Positions 23,608 to 35,390 of a stretch of DNA of 64,000 nt are shown piece by piece (positions within the stretch are counted from its first letter, which is position 1; every line of letters starts with the position of its first letter). The notes under the pieces were generated by a model, which was not told the DNA's origin, ran no database searches, and saw nothing but the letters and a program-made list of their open reading frames with translations. A program made the translations under genes and the position numbers. The stretch is from Rhyacichthys aspro (taxonomy: Eukaryota; Chordata; Actinopteri; Gobiiformes; Rhyacichthyidae), in the NCBI GenBank assembly GCA_036850595.1, contig CM072152.1:7521640-7585639 (forward strand), written 5' to 3'.

Positions 23608-26600
23608 CTTGAAGAACCATGCAGCAGTTAAGCAGCAGTGGTTTTGTGAATGAAAACAGCCTGACCCCGAGGCTGTTGACATGAAGTTATCAGTGTCATC
23701 TGCAGGACCGGGCCTAATCCATCACTTCAAAGAGCTGCTCACTGCTTCCTATTATTACCGCTGACTTATAAACCTACTATTAAGTCCAATGATGTCTATT
23801 AATAACGATCACGGGAGAGGCCGAGGACTTGATGAGTTCATTTGGAGTTGTGATCAGAGGGGCTCGATGAAGACGTGATAATTTCAGGAGACAGGCTGCA
23901 TGCGTCGGATCGGGCCGGGACCAGGTGTTGGACTTCCTTAAGACACTCATTCAGCATGTTCCCTCTCATTAGCTACAAATACTTCATCAGGTTCTTCACG
24001 TCATCCAGGCAGAGAAGTCCAGTATCCTTTTGGTCTTTCATTCTTCTTGTCATCCAATACAAATACATTCAATCTCTAAAACGGAAAAAGACATGACGAT
24101 TGCGAGGTCATTTGAAAAAAAAACATATTTTTCCAAACCTATGGCCCTCTATTCGCCCCTGGGTTTGTTTTCTGCCTGTATTTCACTGTTAACATCCTAT
24201 TTAACAAATTTTTTGACTCCAGTGGGATTGAAAGAAATTACAGTGAATCTAATCAAGTGGATAAAGCTTCTAGAGCATCTTTAACCTGCTGCAAGCACCA
24301 ACGGAGATGAGAATAGCTGTCTTTTCCTGTTGCATGGACTCAAACAGAACAGAAATACTGTAGCTCGATTCACGCTGGTGACAAATATGTTAATTTGAAG
24401 TTTCCTGTTGATCTTGTGTTGGGGCTGTTTAGCAGAGTTAGCTTTCAGTGTGATCCACGCTAGACTCTGGGTCTAGTCTGGAGACTCTGATCTGTAATGA
24501 GTAGCTAAATGAGGCGGTGCAGACTCAGAGCTTGTGTAGTGCATTTTCTAGTTGGTGTTAATGCTCTGCAGCGCGACACAGAATTTGTTAGAGATATTAA
24601 CTGTGGAATAAGTCCAGTAGTGCTCACTCCAAAAACTTTTTTGCTTAAATTTGCGGGTTTTGCAAATGTTACAGCTTCACTCGTATCTTGGGTGACCATA
24701 TTTTCAAACCAAAAAATCATGACACTTTAAATTTTCCGCAAATCCAACGACAGTACATTAAGAAATGGAAAAAAAAATGTAGCCAGAAATCAATACAACA
24801 GCAGTAAATATTTTTAAAAAATGAAACTTTTCTACTTTTCATTACCAAGTACTTTTCTCAGACAGTTGTGTTGTTCCTGGAGTTTGTAAATCACAACTTT
24901 CTTTTTGGCTGATGACTGGTCAAACTGTAAACACTGGAAAAGGATAGCTTAGAACCAATCATTATTGAGCTACAGACCTCAGGAACACTGTTGATCTTTT
25001 TTGAATTGGTTAATATTGCTATCGCCATGGTAACTCTGTGATTGACACACAGACAGTCTACAGACAAATGAGTTTCAAGCACAATGCACTGCTTTTGCTT
25101 TATGACCGGGTCAAAAAACTGCATTTGGGACAGGAAGAGGGCAAAATCAGGACATTTTAGTGTTTTTGGAGATATTCGCCAGTACACGGGACAGAGGGCT
25201 TAAAATCTGGGCTGTTCAGGTTAAATCAGGGCATAGGGTCACCCTTATTGTATCACTTGTCGATAAAACAACCACTCAAAAACTCTAAAACATCATTACA
25301 TCTTTCTTTTTTTCTTTTTTTTTTTTTGTGGTGGCATAGTATGTCCTGCTTTGTTCTGAGTCAGGTTTTAGTAATTAAGATATATTCTTATATTTTTTCC
25401 TTAGGGTTGTATGAAGTTACTTGTGAACAGACACAGGCATGTTCTCCAAAAGTGAGCACCAGGCTGCCCTTCTCAGTGACGCAGGTAAAGGACTGAAACA
25501 CCACTATATACCACTGTATTTGATTTTGTTGCGTCTCTAAAGGGCAGTGATTAATTCAAGTCTAATAAATCTGTCATAGTTTTATAATCTGTTATTCTCG
25601 ATAAATGCTCACCTGGATGTCTTTGTGCTCATTTGCGGTACACCACTGCTCCAACTGCTGTCACGACTACTATCTTCTAAATTATGACTCTTTTTGATCT
25701 TGTTTTTCTCAGAGCACCTCCACCTGTGACCACCAACTCCAGCTCTAAGGAAAGTGGTAGGAGAACTTTATTTTAATTGACCATTCTCTAATGCACATGA
25801 CATATCAAACACATGTTACATTTGCAAACCCGATTGTACATAGAAAAACAAAGTCAAAGAGTTTGTTGTTGTTGTTGTTGTTTCCTTTTTTTTTTGTTTA
25901 CTTAATGCTCTAGTGAATGATCTGATCTGAACTGGTCTGATCCAAGTAGTTTTGGGTCAAAGCCAGTCATACCACTGTTTTGTGAGGCTCATTTATTGCC
26001 CTTTATTGTCCTATTAACATTGCAGTACATAAACACACAGTCAATAAAAAAATAATAATAAAAAAAAAATAATGACATAAATAAATGAGTTAACAGCAAA
26101 ACAAAATTAATTAAATTAAAATTGATTCAAGAAATGTTTTGACAATTGTTCAGTATATTCCCATGTTGACAAACTGCAAGTGGATTTATTAATTCATGTT
26201 TTGAAAATTTAAAGTTGTTTTTTTTTTTCTTTCATGTTTCATGCTAAGATTTTGCATAATTATTGTGTACAGGACCAAAGCTCCTCCTCTTCACATTTTA
26301 TAGATTTGCATAACAGGACTGACAAAGTGACCCAGGCTCAAATAGCGTCAGAAGTACTCGTAAGACTCTACTTTTACTTGAGTACAAATTTTGGCGACTT
26401 TACCCACTTGTCAGATGTAATTATCTTTCAGAGACTGAGTCAAGGACAGGTTGATGACTCAAAACAAACATTTGTCCTTGTAGTAATTGAAGGATCCATG
26501 TCTCTTTGAACAGCAGCTGCGGAGGCACGTCTCATTATTCCACATTACACAACAGCGTTCACCTGCCTTCAGCCCGTTTCTCTCAGCACATGTAATAAAT

Positions 26601-27384
26601 GCACCAATTTAGCTCCAAAGTGTGGCTATACGCAGGCGATGACAGAACAGATAAAACACTTGCCCTGTAATTCACATCATTTATCTCATTATTTATGTCA
26701 CTGAGGCCACCAGGTGCACAACCAACAGAGCTGATCTCATTCCCACACAGCCAACAGGAAAAAGTACACTGCAACCAGGTACATTATGTTCTATGGTCAA
26801 AGTCATTTAGGTCACAAATAGAGGAACGGAGTGAACATCTGAGTAAAAAAATGCATGCAACATTTTTAAAGTCGGCATCAGAAATATTAGCAATGACAGC
26901 TACTTCTCTTTGGAAAGTGATTATATTTGGCTTACCTCTGTCCTGTTCCTTCCAAGGTTTCTCTAATGGTCACAACATTTCTTTGACATTCTTCAGGTCA
27001 GTTTGCAATTAAACTAACGTCCATGGTCCTGACTTAACTCACGATGGACATAAAGCGACTACATCAAGCCCCTTTAAGCTTTTACTCAGGATATTTGTGG
27101 TAACCAGGTCATTTGTTCTGTCAATTCCTTGTCTCGCAAAAAAACACCATGAAATTATTGTAACAGATTTATTATTCAGACAAAATGTTGGTTTATTCAT
27201 TTATCTTAGTTTTGTCAATTTTGTGATGTCACATTTCTTGCAATAATATAATGATTTCAACAGTCTTTCCTTCTAGAAAAAAACACCCTAATTTGTCTTA
27301 AGTTTGAACAGCCCGCCCCAAGTGTCCCGTCTATAGGTGTCTAAATTTCAGCCAGATAAAAAACATCAGCAGTGCTTTGCAAGT

Positions 27385-27500
27385 CTATGCCTGTGTCCGA
27401 AACAGCACCACTGTTCACTACACAGTGATTAAGCCATTTTGCCCACAATGCATCATGAAAAGTAGTGAACAGCTACGGTCACTAAACAATCAAAGTAGAC
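27385..27500. repeat. MITE-like fragment
   Basis: 'gtgtccgaaacagcaccact' and 'cacaatgcatcatgaaaagt' are words of a common fish MITE group, with a partly inverted 'ctgttcact'/'agtgaacag' pair. Termini are unclear. Confidence 0.4.
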
Positions 27501-27534
27501 AATAGTGTTTCATTCACGTTGCATATTTATTTTG

Positions 27535-27700
27535 CATACACCACCCTCTCTATTTATCCGGGCTTGGGACTGGCACAAATGTACACTGGCTTGTGACCCC
27601 TTATGAATGGAACTTTGGCTTCCTGTCGAGAAAATGAACCTCAGTCTCCCTCATGATGGAAGGGTGCTAACCACTAAAGTAACGAGGAGCCAGCCTATAT
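27535..27700 (-). mobile_element. SINE-like element, minus strand
   Basis: On the minus strand it reads 'tagtggttagcacc', then 'gtcacaagccagtgta', then 'gccagtcccaagcccggata', the order of a widespread teleost SINE-like repeat. A second relic with 'gtcacaagccagtgtaac' and 'gtcaggaagggcatccgg' is at 61018-61098 on the plus strand. Confidence 0.6.
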
Positions 27701-28889
27701 TCGTCATCATTCGTCATCGGTTTGTTTACGTAGCATTTATTTACATTGATTAACACACAAACAGCACATTACTTTGTTCATTATTACATTGTGTTTGTCA
27801 TTTATTTGTGTTCTTCTTCTTGCCCCACAACCCCACACAGGTAAGTGATTCATCATAGGTTTGAAAGCCAGCCTTGGCAGATCAGATTAGTTTATGCAAG
27901 GAAAAGGTGAAACAAGATTTTAATTGGGGTAACAAGCTAAATTTACAGCATTGAAAAGGCTCTATAAAAACAATGCTTTAATGTAGATAGACATTATATA
28001 TTGTTAAAGTATCTCATGTAGTGTTTTTTTGAGTGACCTGCAGGGGGCGCCCCAGTTCTGACTCAGGTAAAATGTTTCTTATTGCAGCCCAATCACAGAG
28101 GTTTTCTCACTGCACAGTGTTGTCTAACCTTTGTGGAAAAAAAAGGGGCGGTACATCTAGGTGAAGGCTGCAAATGTGCTTTAACTATACCCTTGTGTGA
28201 TCAGACTTTGTAACAAATAAATCAAATATGAAAAACCATTAGGCTTTAAGAGCAAGTCCCAATATATCACCAACCAAACACTGTTATTAAAATCATAACT
28301 CCATGAACTCCAATGCACAAGAAGCCTCACATCAGATATCTTCCATCAGTGAACCACAGCAGTGTCAGTGTGACCGTGTGCTGTAGTGTCAGTATTCAGA
28401 ACAGAAGCATCCTGTGTCTTGCGGCGGATTAGGCAAAGTCAACAGAGAACTGGCCTTTAAACAAACTGCTCTGTGGTCCAGTACTCGTCACAACCACCAG
28501 CAGCTGTGGAACAGGGCTTCACTGCAAAATAAACACTTCAGAACAACATAGATTAGTATCGGGATGATCCAGGATGACAATCAGGACCGGTGTTATTCTG
28601 GGCTTCACTTTAATTTCACTTTCTAAGAGATGTAATGGTGGAATCAAACAAATGACACCACTTCTGCTTTATAAAACTGACCTGTTCTAGTGGAAAGGAA
28701 GCAAAAGTGTCCTTAGGAAAGACTCTGAACTCCGATTTTGCCAGTTTATTAATTTACAGACAATGCAGTGCAACAGGTCCCCTCAGGACAGGACACTTCA
28801 CACAGTCATACTTTTTAATAATCAGTCCACACACAGCCGTCACTTTAAGAGTAATGGTGTGTGTTCTGTGTTGGGGAGTGTGTGTGAAT

Positions 28890-29440
28890 GGCTGAATGGC
28901 TGCTCCTGTGTGTGAGCGGCCCATGTCTGGCCGGCTGCCATTGGGAACACTGAGACTGTGAAAGGCATCGCAGAGCCTCTCAATTGGCTTCTAAAGCTGG
29001 CTTTAGTGAGGCCTCTTGTCTTCCTCGGTGTGACTAGTCGAAGAGGCAGATCTCCAAGAGCCTGTCACTGTGACCTAATCTGCCCAGCTGCGGGGAAAGT
29101 CACCCTCAGTTTTTAGCACATTTGAATGCAAACAAGGCCGGAAAGACGCTCTGAAAGGGAGCCGCTGTCGTCAGGGAGAAAAATGTGACAGGCCGCTCTA
29201 TCACCGCTCAGTGGCCCGGACCCGCTGAAAAATACTGGCTGTGTGAAGGGCCACGCTGCTCCTGAGGGGCCGAGCAGCTCGCAGCAGGCTGTTTAGCATC
29301 TCCACAGCCGTGAGATTACTCTGATGGCTGCTTTATGGAGCTCATTGTCACGGTGTAACACTGCACTGAGGCGAAAAGGATTAGCTTTACCTCACGGAGC
29401 AGCACCCAGGCGTCTATCCAACAAGTCTTTAGCCACAGCG
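28890..29440. promoter_or_regulatory. candidate conserved non-coding block
   Basis: About 550 bases of repeat-free, G+C-rich sequence within an AT-rich region. It has no sustained open frame and an even mixture of words rather than simple sequence. This texture is typical of conserved regulatory DNA, and no specific factor site is decisive. Confidence 0.25.
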
Positions 29441-30257
29441 CTAAATTAATGACATGAATTGAATGACAGAATTTCACAATTGATTCAACTTTAAAAAAGC
29501 TATTGATTGATGTTTAAACAATCGTCAAAACTGAACTGCCATGTCATCATTTATATACAAATTACAATTATGTAAAGCTATGATACAGCATTTCCAAAAA
29601 AAAACACCTAAATATGAAAAGCAAATATGTAAATTTGTTTAATGACTCATCTTTTATCACTGCAATGCCAACAAAAGTTTTTTGAGATAATATGCAGTGT
29701 AAGTCACTGTATTCTTTAAAAACTATTTCAAAACCTTCTTGTGACAAACACTTTAAATGTGCATGACCCATGCTAAACATGTCATCTGATCAATCAATGT
29801 GTCAGACTTCTGCTTCCAGAAATCTGCACAATCAACCTTCTTGCTTTTTTAACTCCTAAACAACAGCAATCCTTCCAGTTTTATCTAATTGAATGAAGAA
29901 AATAATGAATTAACCTGTTCATCAGTTTGCATTTTAGTAGTATTACTGTTCACAGAAATCGAGAACAGGTCAGAAGTCATGAGTCCCACGAGGCAATACT
30001 CTGGGTCCACTTTTTTTCTTCCATGCATCAATTCTCCTCCTACTGAGTGTTTGTTATAAACCGATAACGCTGCTTTAGTCAAAGGTCATTTACCCAAAGT
30101 CTTTTACTTACTCACAAATTGAAATCCTTTTTGAGATTCTGCCAATGACATATGTCCCACATTTCAAAAAGGAACTGACACCGACACAATGTAAAAGCCC
30201 CATTCCTCGTTTAGATAATTTGAGTCTTTAGCCATGTGTGATAATTATTGCTCGTAT

Positions 30258-30365
30258 TCTATAGGTCAGTGGTTAGCACATCTGCCTCACAGTAAGAAGG
30301 TCCTGGGTTCCATTCTCGGCCAGGACCGAGCCTGTCTGTGTGGGGTTTGCATGTTGTCCCATTCT
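30258..30365 (+). mobile_element. tRNA-SINE-like repeat fragment
   Basis: 'cagtggttagcacatctgcc' resembles an A-box head and 'ggtcctgggttccattctcg' a B-box. The following 'ctgtgtggggtttgcatgtt' is a signature of an abundant fish repeat. The copy is truncated after about 100 bases. Confidence 0.6.
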
Positions 30366-31017
30366 ATTTAATAGTTTTTCCCATAAATAGTTCACATGGC
30401 TGGTTTTAAATTTGATCAAGCTTGTGAGTTATATAAAAAAATGTAACCTTGTAACAGCAGGTCCAGAGCCAGCTGATCGGTCATAAGTGGGATATTCCTC
30501 CTTTTCATGAAGTTTCAAGTGCGGCTTTAGAGTTGAAGAGTGTTGTATATATTTCTCTGAACAGCTGTGTTAGAGTTAAACCCTGCTTGTTAAAGCCTGT
30601 GGAAACATTATATGTGCAGTATACATCGTGAGTTTGGTTTATGGGAACGTTATCTCTAAACTTTAACACATCTGTGAAACATGGAGAATATAAACCTTTC
30701 AGAGAAAAATTTATGGAGGTTTATAGACATATACAGACATATTGAAAGTAGATTATTTTGGTGTTTTATACAAAATATGAATAAAGCCTACATGCATTAT
30801 GGGCAAATATGCTTAAAACAGTTGACTCATGTTAATAATTTTTCAACAAAAACAAAGCACCAATAATATGGCCTGAATGCTATCCTTTTTTTTCACATAA
30901 AAGATGAAATTCTGCCTTTGAACTTACAGCATTTTCATTCAAAGCAATTAAAGTTGTAATAACTCTCTATGGCAATTACCTGTATGTGATATTACATTTT
31001 GTTGAATATTATATTCA

Positions 31018-31265
31018 TTTTATTGTCTCCAAAGGGGAATTTGTCTTGGGCTCAGTTGTATTTACTACTGAGTCCATTTTAATTTATAAACTGCAGTGCA
31101 TATTTACTACAGTGATATGCAATTCTGATTTTGACAGTTTTTTAGTGTTGATATTCCATACATTTTCACAGTAAATATTACAGACTAAATTAAAAAGTCT
31201 GTCTATTTGGGTAACAATTAACTAACTGTATGTTTTGTGTAATTATTATCATGCTTACCTGAGCT
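31018..31265. repeat. dispersed repeat, copy A
   Basis: It matches 33430-33650 in order: 'gtctccaaaggggaatttgt' versus 'gtctccataggggaattcgt', then 'cagtgcatatttactacagt', 'gttgatattccatacatttt', and 'attattatcatgcttacctg'. This is an ancient duplicated or transposed sequence. The 'ggggaattygtctt' word also occurs in retroelement tails. Confidence 0.6.
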
Positions 31266-33149
31266 GTTTTTTGGATGTTTTGGTTGTTTACAGTCAATGT
31301 CGTATGGCTTTCGCGTTGTGAATTAAAACATTGCATTCTCTGTCTCCATTGCAGCACATACAGAACTTGACAGATGAAACTCTGAAATGTGGATAATTGT
31401 CCCAGGGTACAATTTTCCACATTTCAATTCGGAATACAGTCAATGTTTTTTGCAGCAACTCACAATAATCTGGCACAAAGCAGACCTTCTCGTGTCCTTT
31501 ACTAAAGACAAAGCTGATTTTATCCAATAATAAAATAATAGACGCCCTAGAGTCAAATGTGAATTTCTTGTCTTGGTATGTAAACTTGGGTCACCAATCA
31601 TAGAGACCTGTAGGTTTTGTGTCCCATCCACCACCCAGACTTATCTTACAGCTCATAAATCACACCTCTGTTAAAACAAGGAAAATGTGGTATGTCACAT
31701 ACTTTTCAAAAGTATAAATCATGCACAATGCTAAGGTGGAAAAGTAACTTTTGTACATCCTGCGGAGCAATGGAAATGTAAAATGGTACCAGAAATTTTT
31801 CGAAGACTGAACTAGTCCTCCGGCTACATTTTTGTGACACGCTGCGCTGGTGGAATGATGAATGGCTTTAATAAGTCTGTAGCTCCCGGTTACACCAGCG
31901 GCAGATGAGACTAAACAAACCAAGAAGCATGCACAAAACACACATGTACGGACTAGCTTTATGGCTCTGGACCAACAGTGCTCCCGGTGTTTCTCCACAC
32001 ACTTAACCACATGACACGAGGACGTCAACTTAACTGTGTGACTCATAATCCATTACAGCAAAGTGTTGTTTACAATGCACAACTCCAGAAACGTCTTTCC
32101 AGAAAACAGAATGTGGCAAACTTTTCCAAAGCACAGATTAATATGATCCAGATTTGTACAGCCTTATATTGTCTTGGTGCTTCTTGTTGATTTTAGCTTC
32201 ATTTTCCACAGCAATAGACAAAATAGGTGGATAATCATGTATAAATGGGCAAAGATCAGAATAAAGGGGGAGTTAGTTACTGTGTCCTCAGTTTGTTCAA
32301 TTCATTTTTAGGCATACAAAGGGGGCAGAACAGTAGATGGAAATGAAACTCCCTCTGTGCTCAGTTGGACAGAGCTTACCAGAGAATGGGGCAGTACCCA
32401 TGGACTCAGAATATACTGACTAATCAGAGCACCCAATCCTGGCTGGGGCTGGATTTTTTCCAAGTTAAAATTGCTGTGAAGGAAAGGGATTTCAGAGCCA
32501 GGAGACTGTCTTTCCTTCTTGTTCAGACAATATTTAAAGCTAAACTAAACTAAATGTTCAAAAGAAAATAATGTGATGCCTGTTAAAGTTATATGTTTTG
32601 ATGTTTTGAAAAAGATTAAAAAAAAAAAAAAAATCAGTTAGAATTCATTCTGCATCTGAACTACACATAAACAAAGCCACATCATCCTGTTATGCTTTAC
32701 CTGCTGAAAGTACAATTCTGCACTGCCATTTTAATTTGTAGACTACACATAAAGGACCATTCAGTATTGACTGAACCCTAAACCTGCATTGATTTAGTGG
32801 AACCATTTACAGCTTTGACTATAAAACTGACTTTACCTCTGAGCTGGCAAGTGGCAATACTTCAATCAAGTATATTAGTGCACCAAACTGGGACACACAA
32901 CAAAGTGGTTCTTCATTGTGAATCAAATAAAGGCACACACAACAAACACAAAGAGGTCCATAGCAGTACTGAATTTGCTCACTACTTACTATCAGCTTTA
33001 AACAAAACTTCAAGTACAATTATTAAAGGACACTTTTTCTTAAAACAAAAGGATGTTTTAAGACATCGACCTGATTTAACTTCCACACAAGGTCATTACA
33101 TAGAGGTTAAAAAATGAATAAAAACAGCAGTGAAATGAAAACCAAAAAG

Positions 33150-33360
33150 CACATGGCAAATTAGCATAAATCAATGCAGCTAATACTGCTTGTTATGTAT
33201 GTCTAACATAAAGCTAAAGATGGTAATGTTTTCCTGTGACATTGTAGATATTTATTGTCCTCTGAACTCCAGAAGGAGCACCGACAAGTGGACAAATTGC
33301 TAAAAGCTTGGATAGAGACAAAGCCAAGAAACCCCCACGACTGAATCCTACTGTGTTTTT
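33150..33360. repeat. local duplication, copy 1
   Basis: Shares 'aatactgcttgttatgtatg', 'ataaagctaaagatgg' and a spaced 'aattgctaaaagcttggata' and 'gactgaatcctac' with 33690-33870. Offset between copies is about 540 bases. Confidence 0.65.
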
Positions 33361-33429
33361 GTAGTAAAAGTCATGTATATATATGTGTGTATTGTATTTG
33401 ATAAGTGAAATTTAATTTAATATAATTTA

Positions 33430-33650
33430 ATCAAAATGTTAGTGTCTCCATAGGGGAATTCGTCTTGTATTTTTACCTCTGTCAATTTTAATTTGAATAT
33501 GGCAATGCATATTTATAACAGTGACATGCCATTCTGAATTATTAGGTATTTCATGTTGATATTTCATAAACTTTCACAGTAACAATTAAACTTAGTAAAA
33601 AAACTTGTTTTGTATGATTATTATTGTGCTCACCTGCAGGTCAGGTAACC
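33430..33650. repeat. dispersed repeat, copy B
   Basis: Counterpart of 31018-31265 in the same orientation. It lies between the two copies of the local duplication, so the whole 33150-33870 block may be one composite element. Confidence 0.6.
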
Positions 33651-33689
33651 AGTGTCCATTGCCAAAAGTGGTTCAAAGTGTCCCAAAAA

Positions 33690-33870
33690 AGCATGGCTAA
33701 TTAGCCATACAAAAAATACTGCTTGTTATGTATGTTAAACATTAAGCTAAAGATGGCGATGTGTTGATATTATTTATATCTGGACAGAACTAGCACCAAG
33801 TCAAAAATTGCTCAAAGCTTAGAGAAACAAAGCTATGAAACCACCAGCGACTGGATCCTACCATATGACA
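33690..33870. repeat. local duplication, copy 2
   Basis: Partner of 33150-33360, with scattered substitutions and small gaps. Confidence 0.65.
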
Positions 33871-34359
33871 CTTTACTTTTACATTTATAGACCTACAAGC
33901 TTTTCATTTTTTGTCTGGTGCACAATACGAGTCTGGCACATGATTTGTCAAATATAGCTCATTAACTGTGGAATTAAAGCGCTAAATGAAGTCTGACAGT
34001 TTGTGATCTACACTGGTTCATGTCTTGCTTGCTTTTTCCTGCCAATATGGCGGATTGACAGCACTGAGTTCATCTGATTGGAAAATTGACCAAACATGAA
34101 CTTAAAACAGCTACCTAGTGTAAGTTAAATGCGAGAACAGTGAGTAAATGTATGATAAGAATATATGTCACAACTTGCAGCACGTGCATGTCTTCTGGAA
34201 TACTATGAAAACAGCCCTGAGCACTTCACAGATAGAGCAGGCCAGTGATAAGATTCATTCAGTTCATTTACAATTTCTTTTACAGTAAATCACAGTTTCA
34301 CAATAGCAGTTGACTTCTTGGTAATTGTAAACGGAGATTACACAGGGATTGTGTCATAC

Positions 34360-34562
34360 CTTTTGTGTGTTCTCGGCTCGACTTGGGTTTTCTTTTGTTG
34401 AAGCTGCCATCGTAACCGGAGCTGAACAGGGGAACCGGGGAATTGCAGTTTATGTGACTGTGATCGCACAAGTATCGTCTGACGGTGCCTCTGCCACGTT
34501 TTCTTTCGCACAACTGGTGTAGCTGTGTCACCGGCTACTGGTAATAATAGTGTAGCTTTCAC
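34360..34562 (-). CDS. first coding exon of the unrecognised 122-aa gene (5' UTR plus 17 codons)
   Basis: On the minus strand an acceptor ('tttctcccacag') opens the exon at 34562 and donor AAAAG/GTATGA closes it at 34360. Bases 34562-34411 would be 5' UTR. The ATG at 34410-34408 is the first in the exon, has G at +4, and is preceded by an in-frame TAA 45 bases upstream, which supports the start. It encodes MAASTKENPSRAENTQK and ends exactly in phase 0, matching the next exon. Longer alternative frames across the exon lack ATG starts. Total protein with the other two exons would be 122 residues, without signal peptide or membrane segment. Confidence 0.55.
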
Positions 34563-34647
34563 CTGTGGGAGAAACGTCAATGTAATCAGGCCTCCGCATC
34601 ATTTCACTGTTAACCGCTGACGTATCGCACAAATGCTTCTTTATTAC
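34563..34647 (-). other. short putative 5' UTR intron
   Basis: Bounded by donor GGGCAG/GTAATA and acceptor TCTCCCACAG on the minus strand, 85 bases, with a branch-like 'ctgattac' near its 3' end. The upstream exon would be non-coding. Confidence 0.4.
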
Positions 34648-34740
34648 CTGCCCGTAGTGCTCTGCGGAATGAAAAAGTCTGCTCAGGATTCCACAGTGCA
34701 GAGGGAGGACAGGCTATTGTGTGTGTGGTATATAGCTCAG
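34648..34740 (-). promoter_or_regulatory. putative promoter and non-coding first exon
   Basis: On the minus strand TATATA at 34734-34729 lies about 80 bases before the donor at 34648. A start about 30 bases downstream would give a short first exon beginning near a pyrimidine-rich 'cctgtcctccctctgc'. This is inferred from spacing only. Confidence 0.3.
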
Positions 34741-34889
34741 CTTAATCACTGCTGTATTCAAGTCAGGTTCAGAAGTGTGGGTAATAGTGCGTAGGTTTAA
34801 ATAGGTTACAATGTGAAGTGATAAATCTAATGGAGATGTAAAGAAACAAACATGCCAAATATACAGCAGTAAATGAAATCATTTAGCAT

Positions 34890-35056
34890 TTAAATGAAAT
34901 AATACAAATAAATGTGATTTTTGGATTTTTTTTTTTAGATTATGTCTCTCACAGTGGACATGCACCTACAATGAAAATTTCAGACCCCTCCATAATTTCT
35001 AAGTGGGATAACTTGCAAAATAGCAGGGTGTTCAAATACTTATTTTCCTCACTGTA
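34890..35056 (+). mobile_element. Tc1-like transposon, right end
   Basis: The segment contains 'attatgtctctcacagtgga', 'aaaatttcagacccctcc' and ends 'acttattttcctcactgta', the terminal sequence of an abundant teleost Tc1/mariner family, abutting a TA. No transposase frame or left end is present, so it is a solo end about 165 bases long. Confidence 0.8.
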
Positions 35057-35234
35057 GGTCAACACAAGCTAATTAAGGGAGTGTATTAACAGAACCAAGC
35101 AAAGCAGCAGCTTGTGTAGGCCCAGTGGGGAAAACTATATTGGAAGCATGTAAACCTGCAGGACCACAAGGAAGCACAGGTAAAACTATTGTTATATCGT
35201 CATGTCAGCAACTAGAAACTATACATTTATTAGC

Positions 35235-35390
35235 ATCAGAATGTCAGTTCTGATCACCCTGGCTGGACTTCCATACCAGGTCTGAAGGGGGGCAGACACC
35301 AGGGCACATAAGCAGGTCGTGTGGGGATTCAACTGCCAACCTTCAGGATATTTGGTGACCCACTCTATCTCCAGAGTGTAAAGTGTGACT
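35235..35390 (-). mobile_element. tRNA-SINE relic, minus strand
   Basis: On the minus strand 'gaaggttggcagttgaatcc' is a B-box (GGTTCGAATCC type) within a tRNA-like head. 'acctgcttatgtgccctg' follows. The copy is decayed and ends unclearly. Confidence 0.5.

Larger units (their letters stand above)
23608..34359 (-). other. putative 10.8 kb intron 1 of the 122-aa gene
   Basis: This span contains the repeats listed separately (27385-27700, 30258-30365, 31018-31265, 33150-33870) and a GC-richer block at 28890-29440. No further phase-compatible exon was convincing. (GTT)n near 25862 and A-rich runs near 26045 are simple repeats. Confidence 0.4.

Noticed and set aside
34298..34580. Longer minus-strand frames of 77-80 codons over the first coding exon
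   Set aside because: They have no ATG start and run through the donor site into the intron; the short ATG frame ends exactly at the donor in the phase needed by the next exon.
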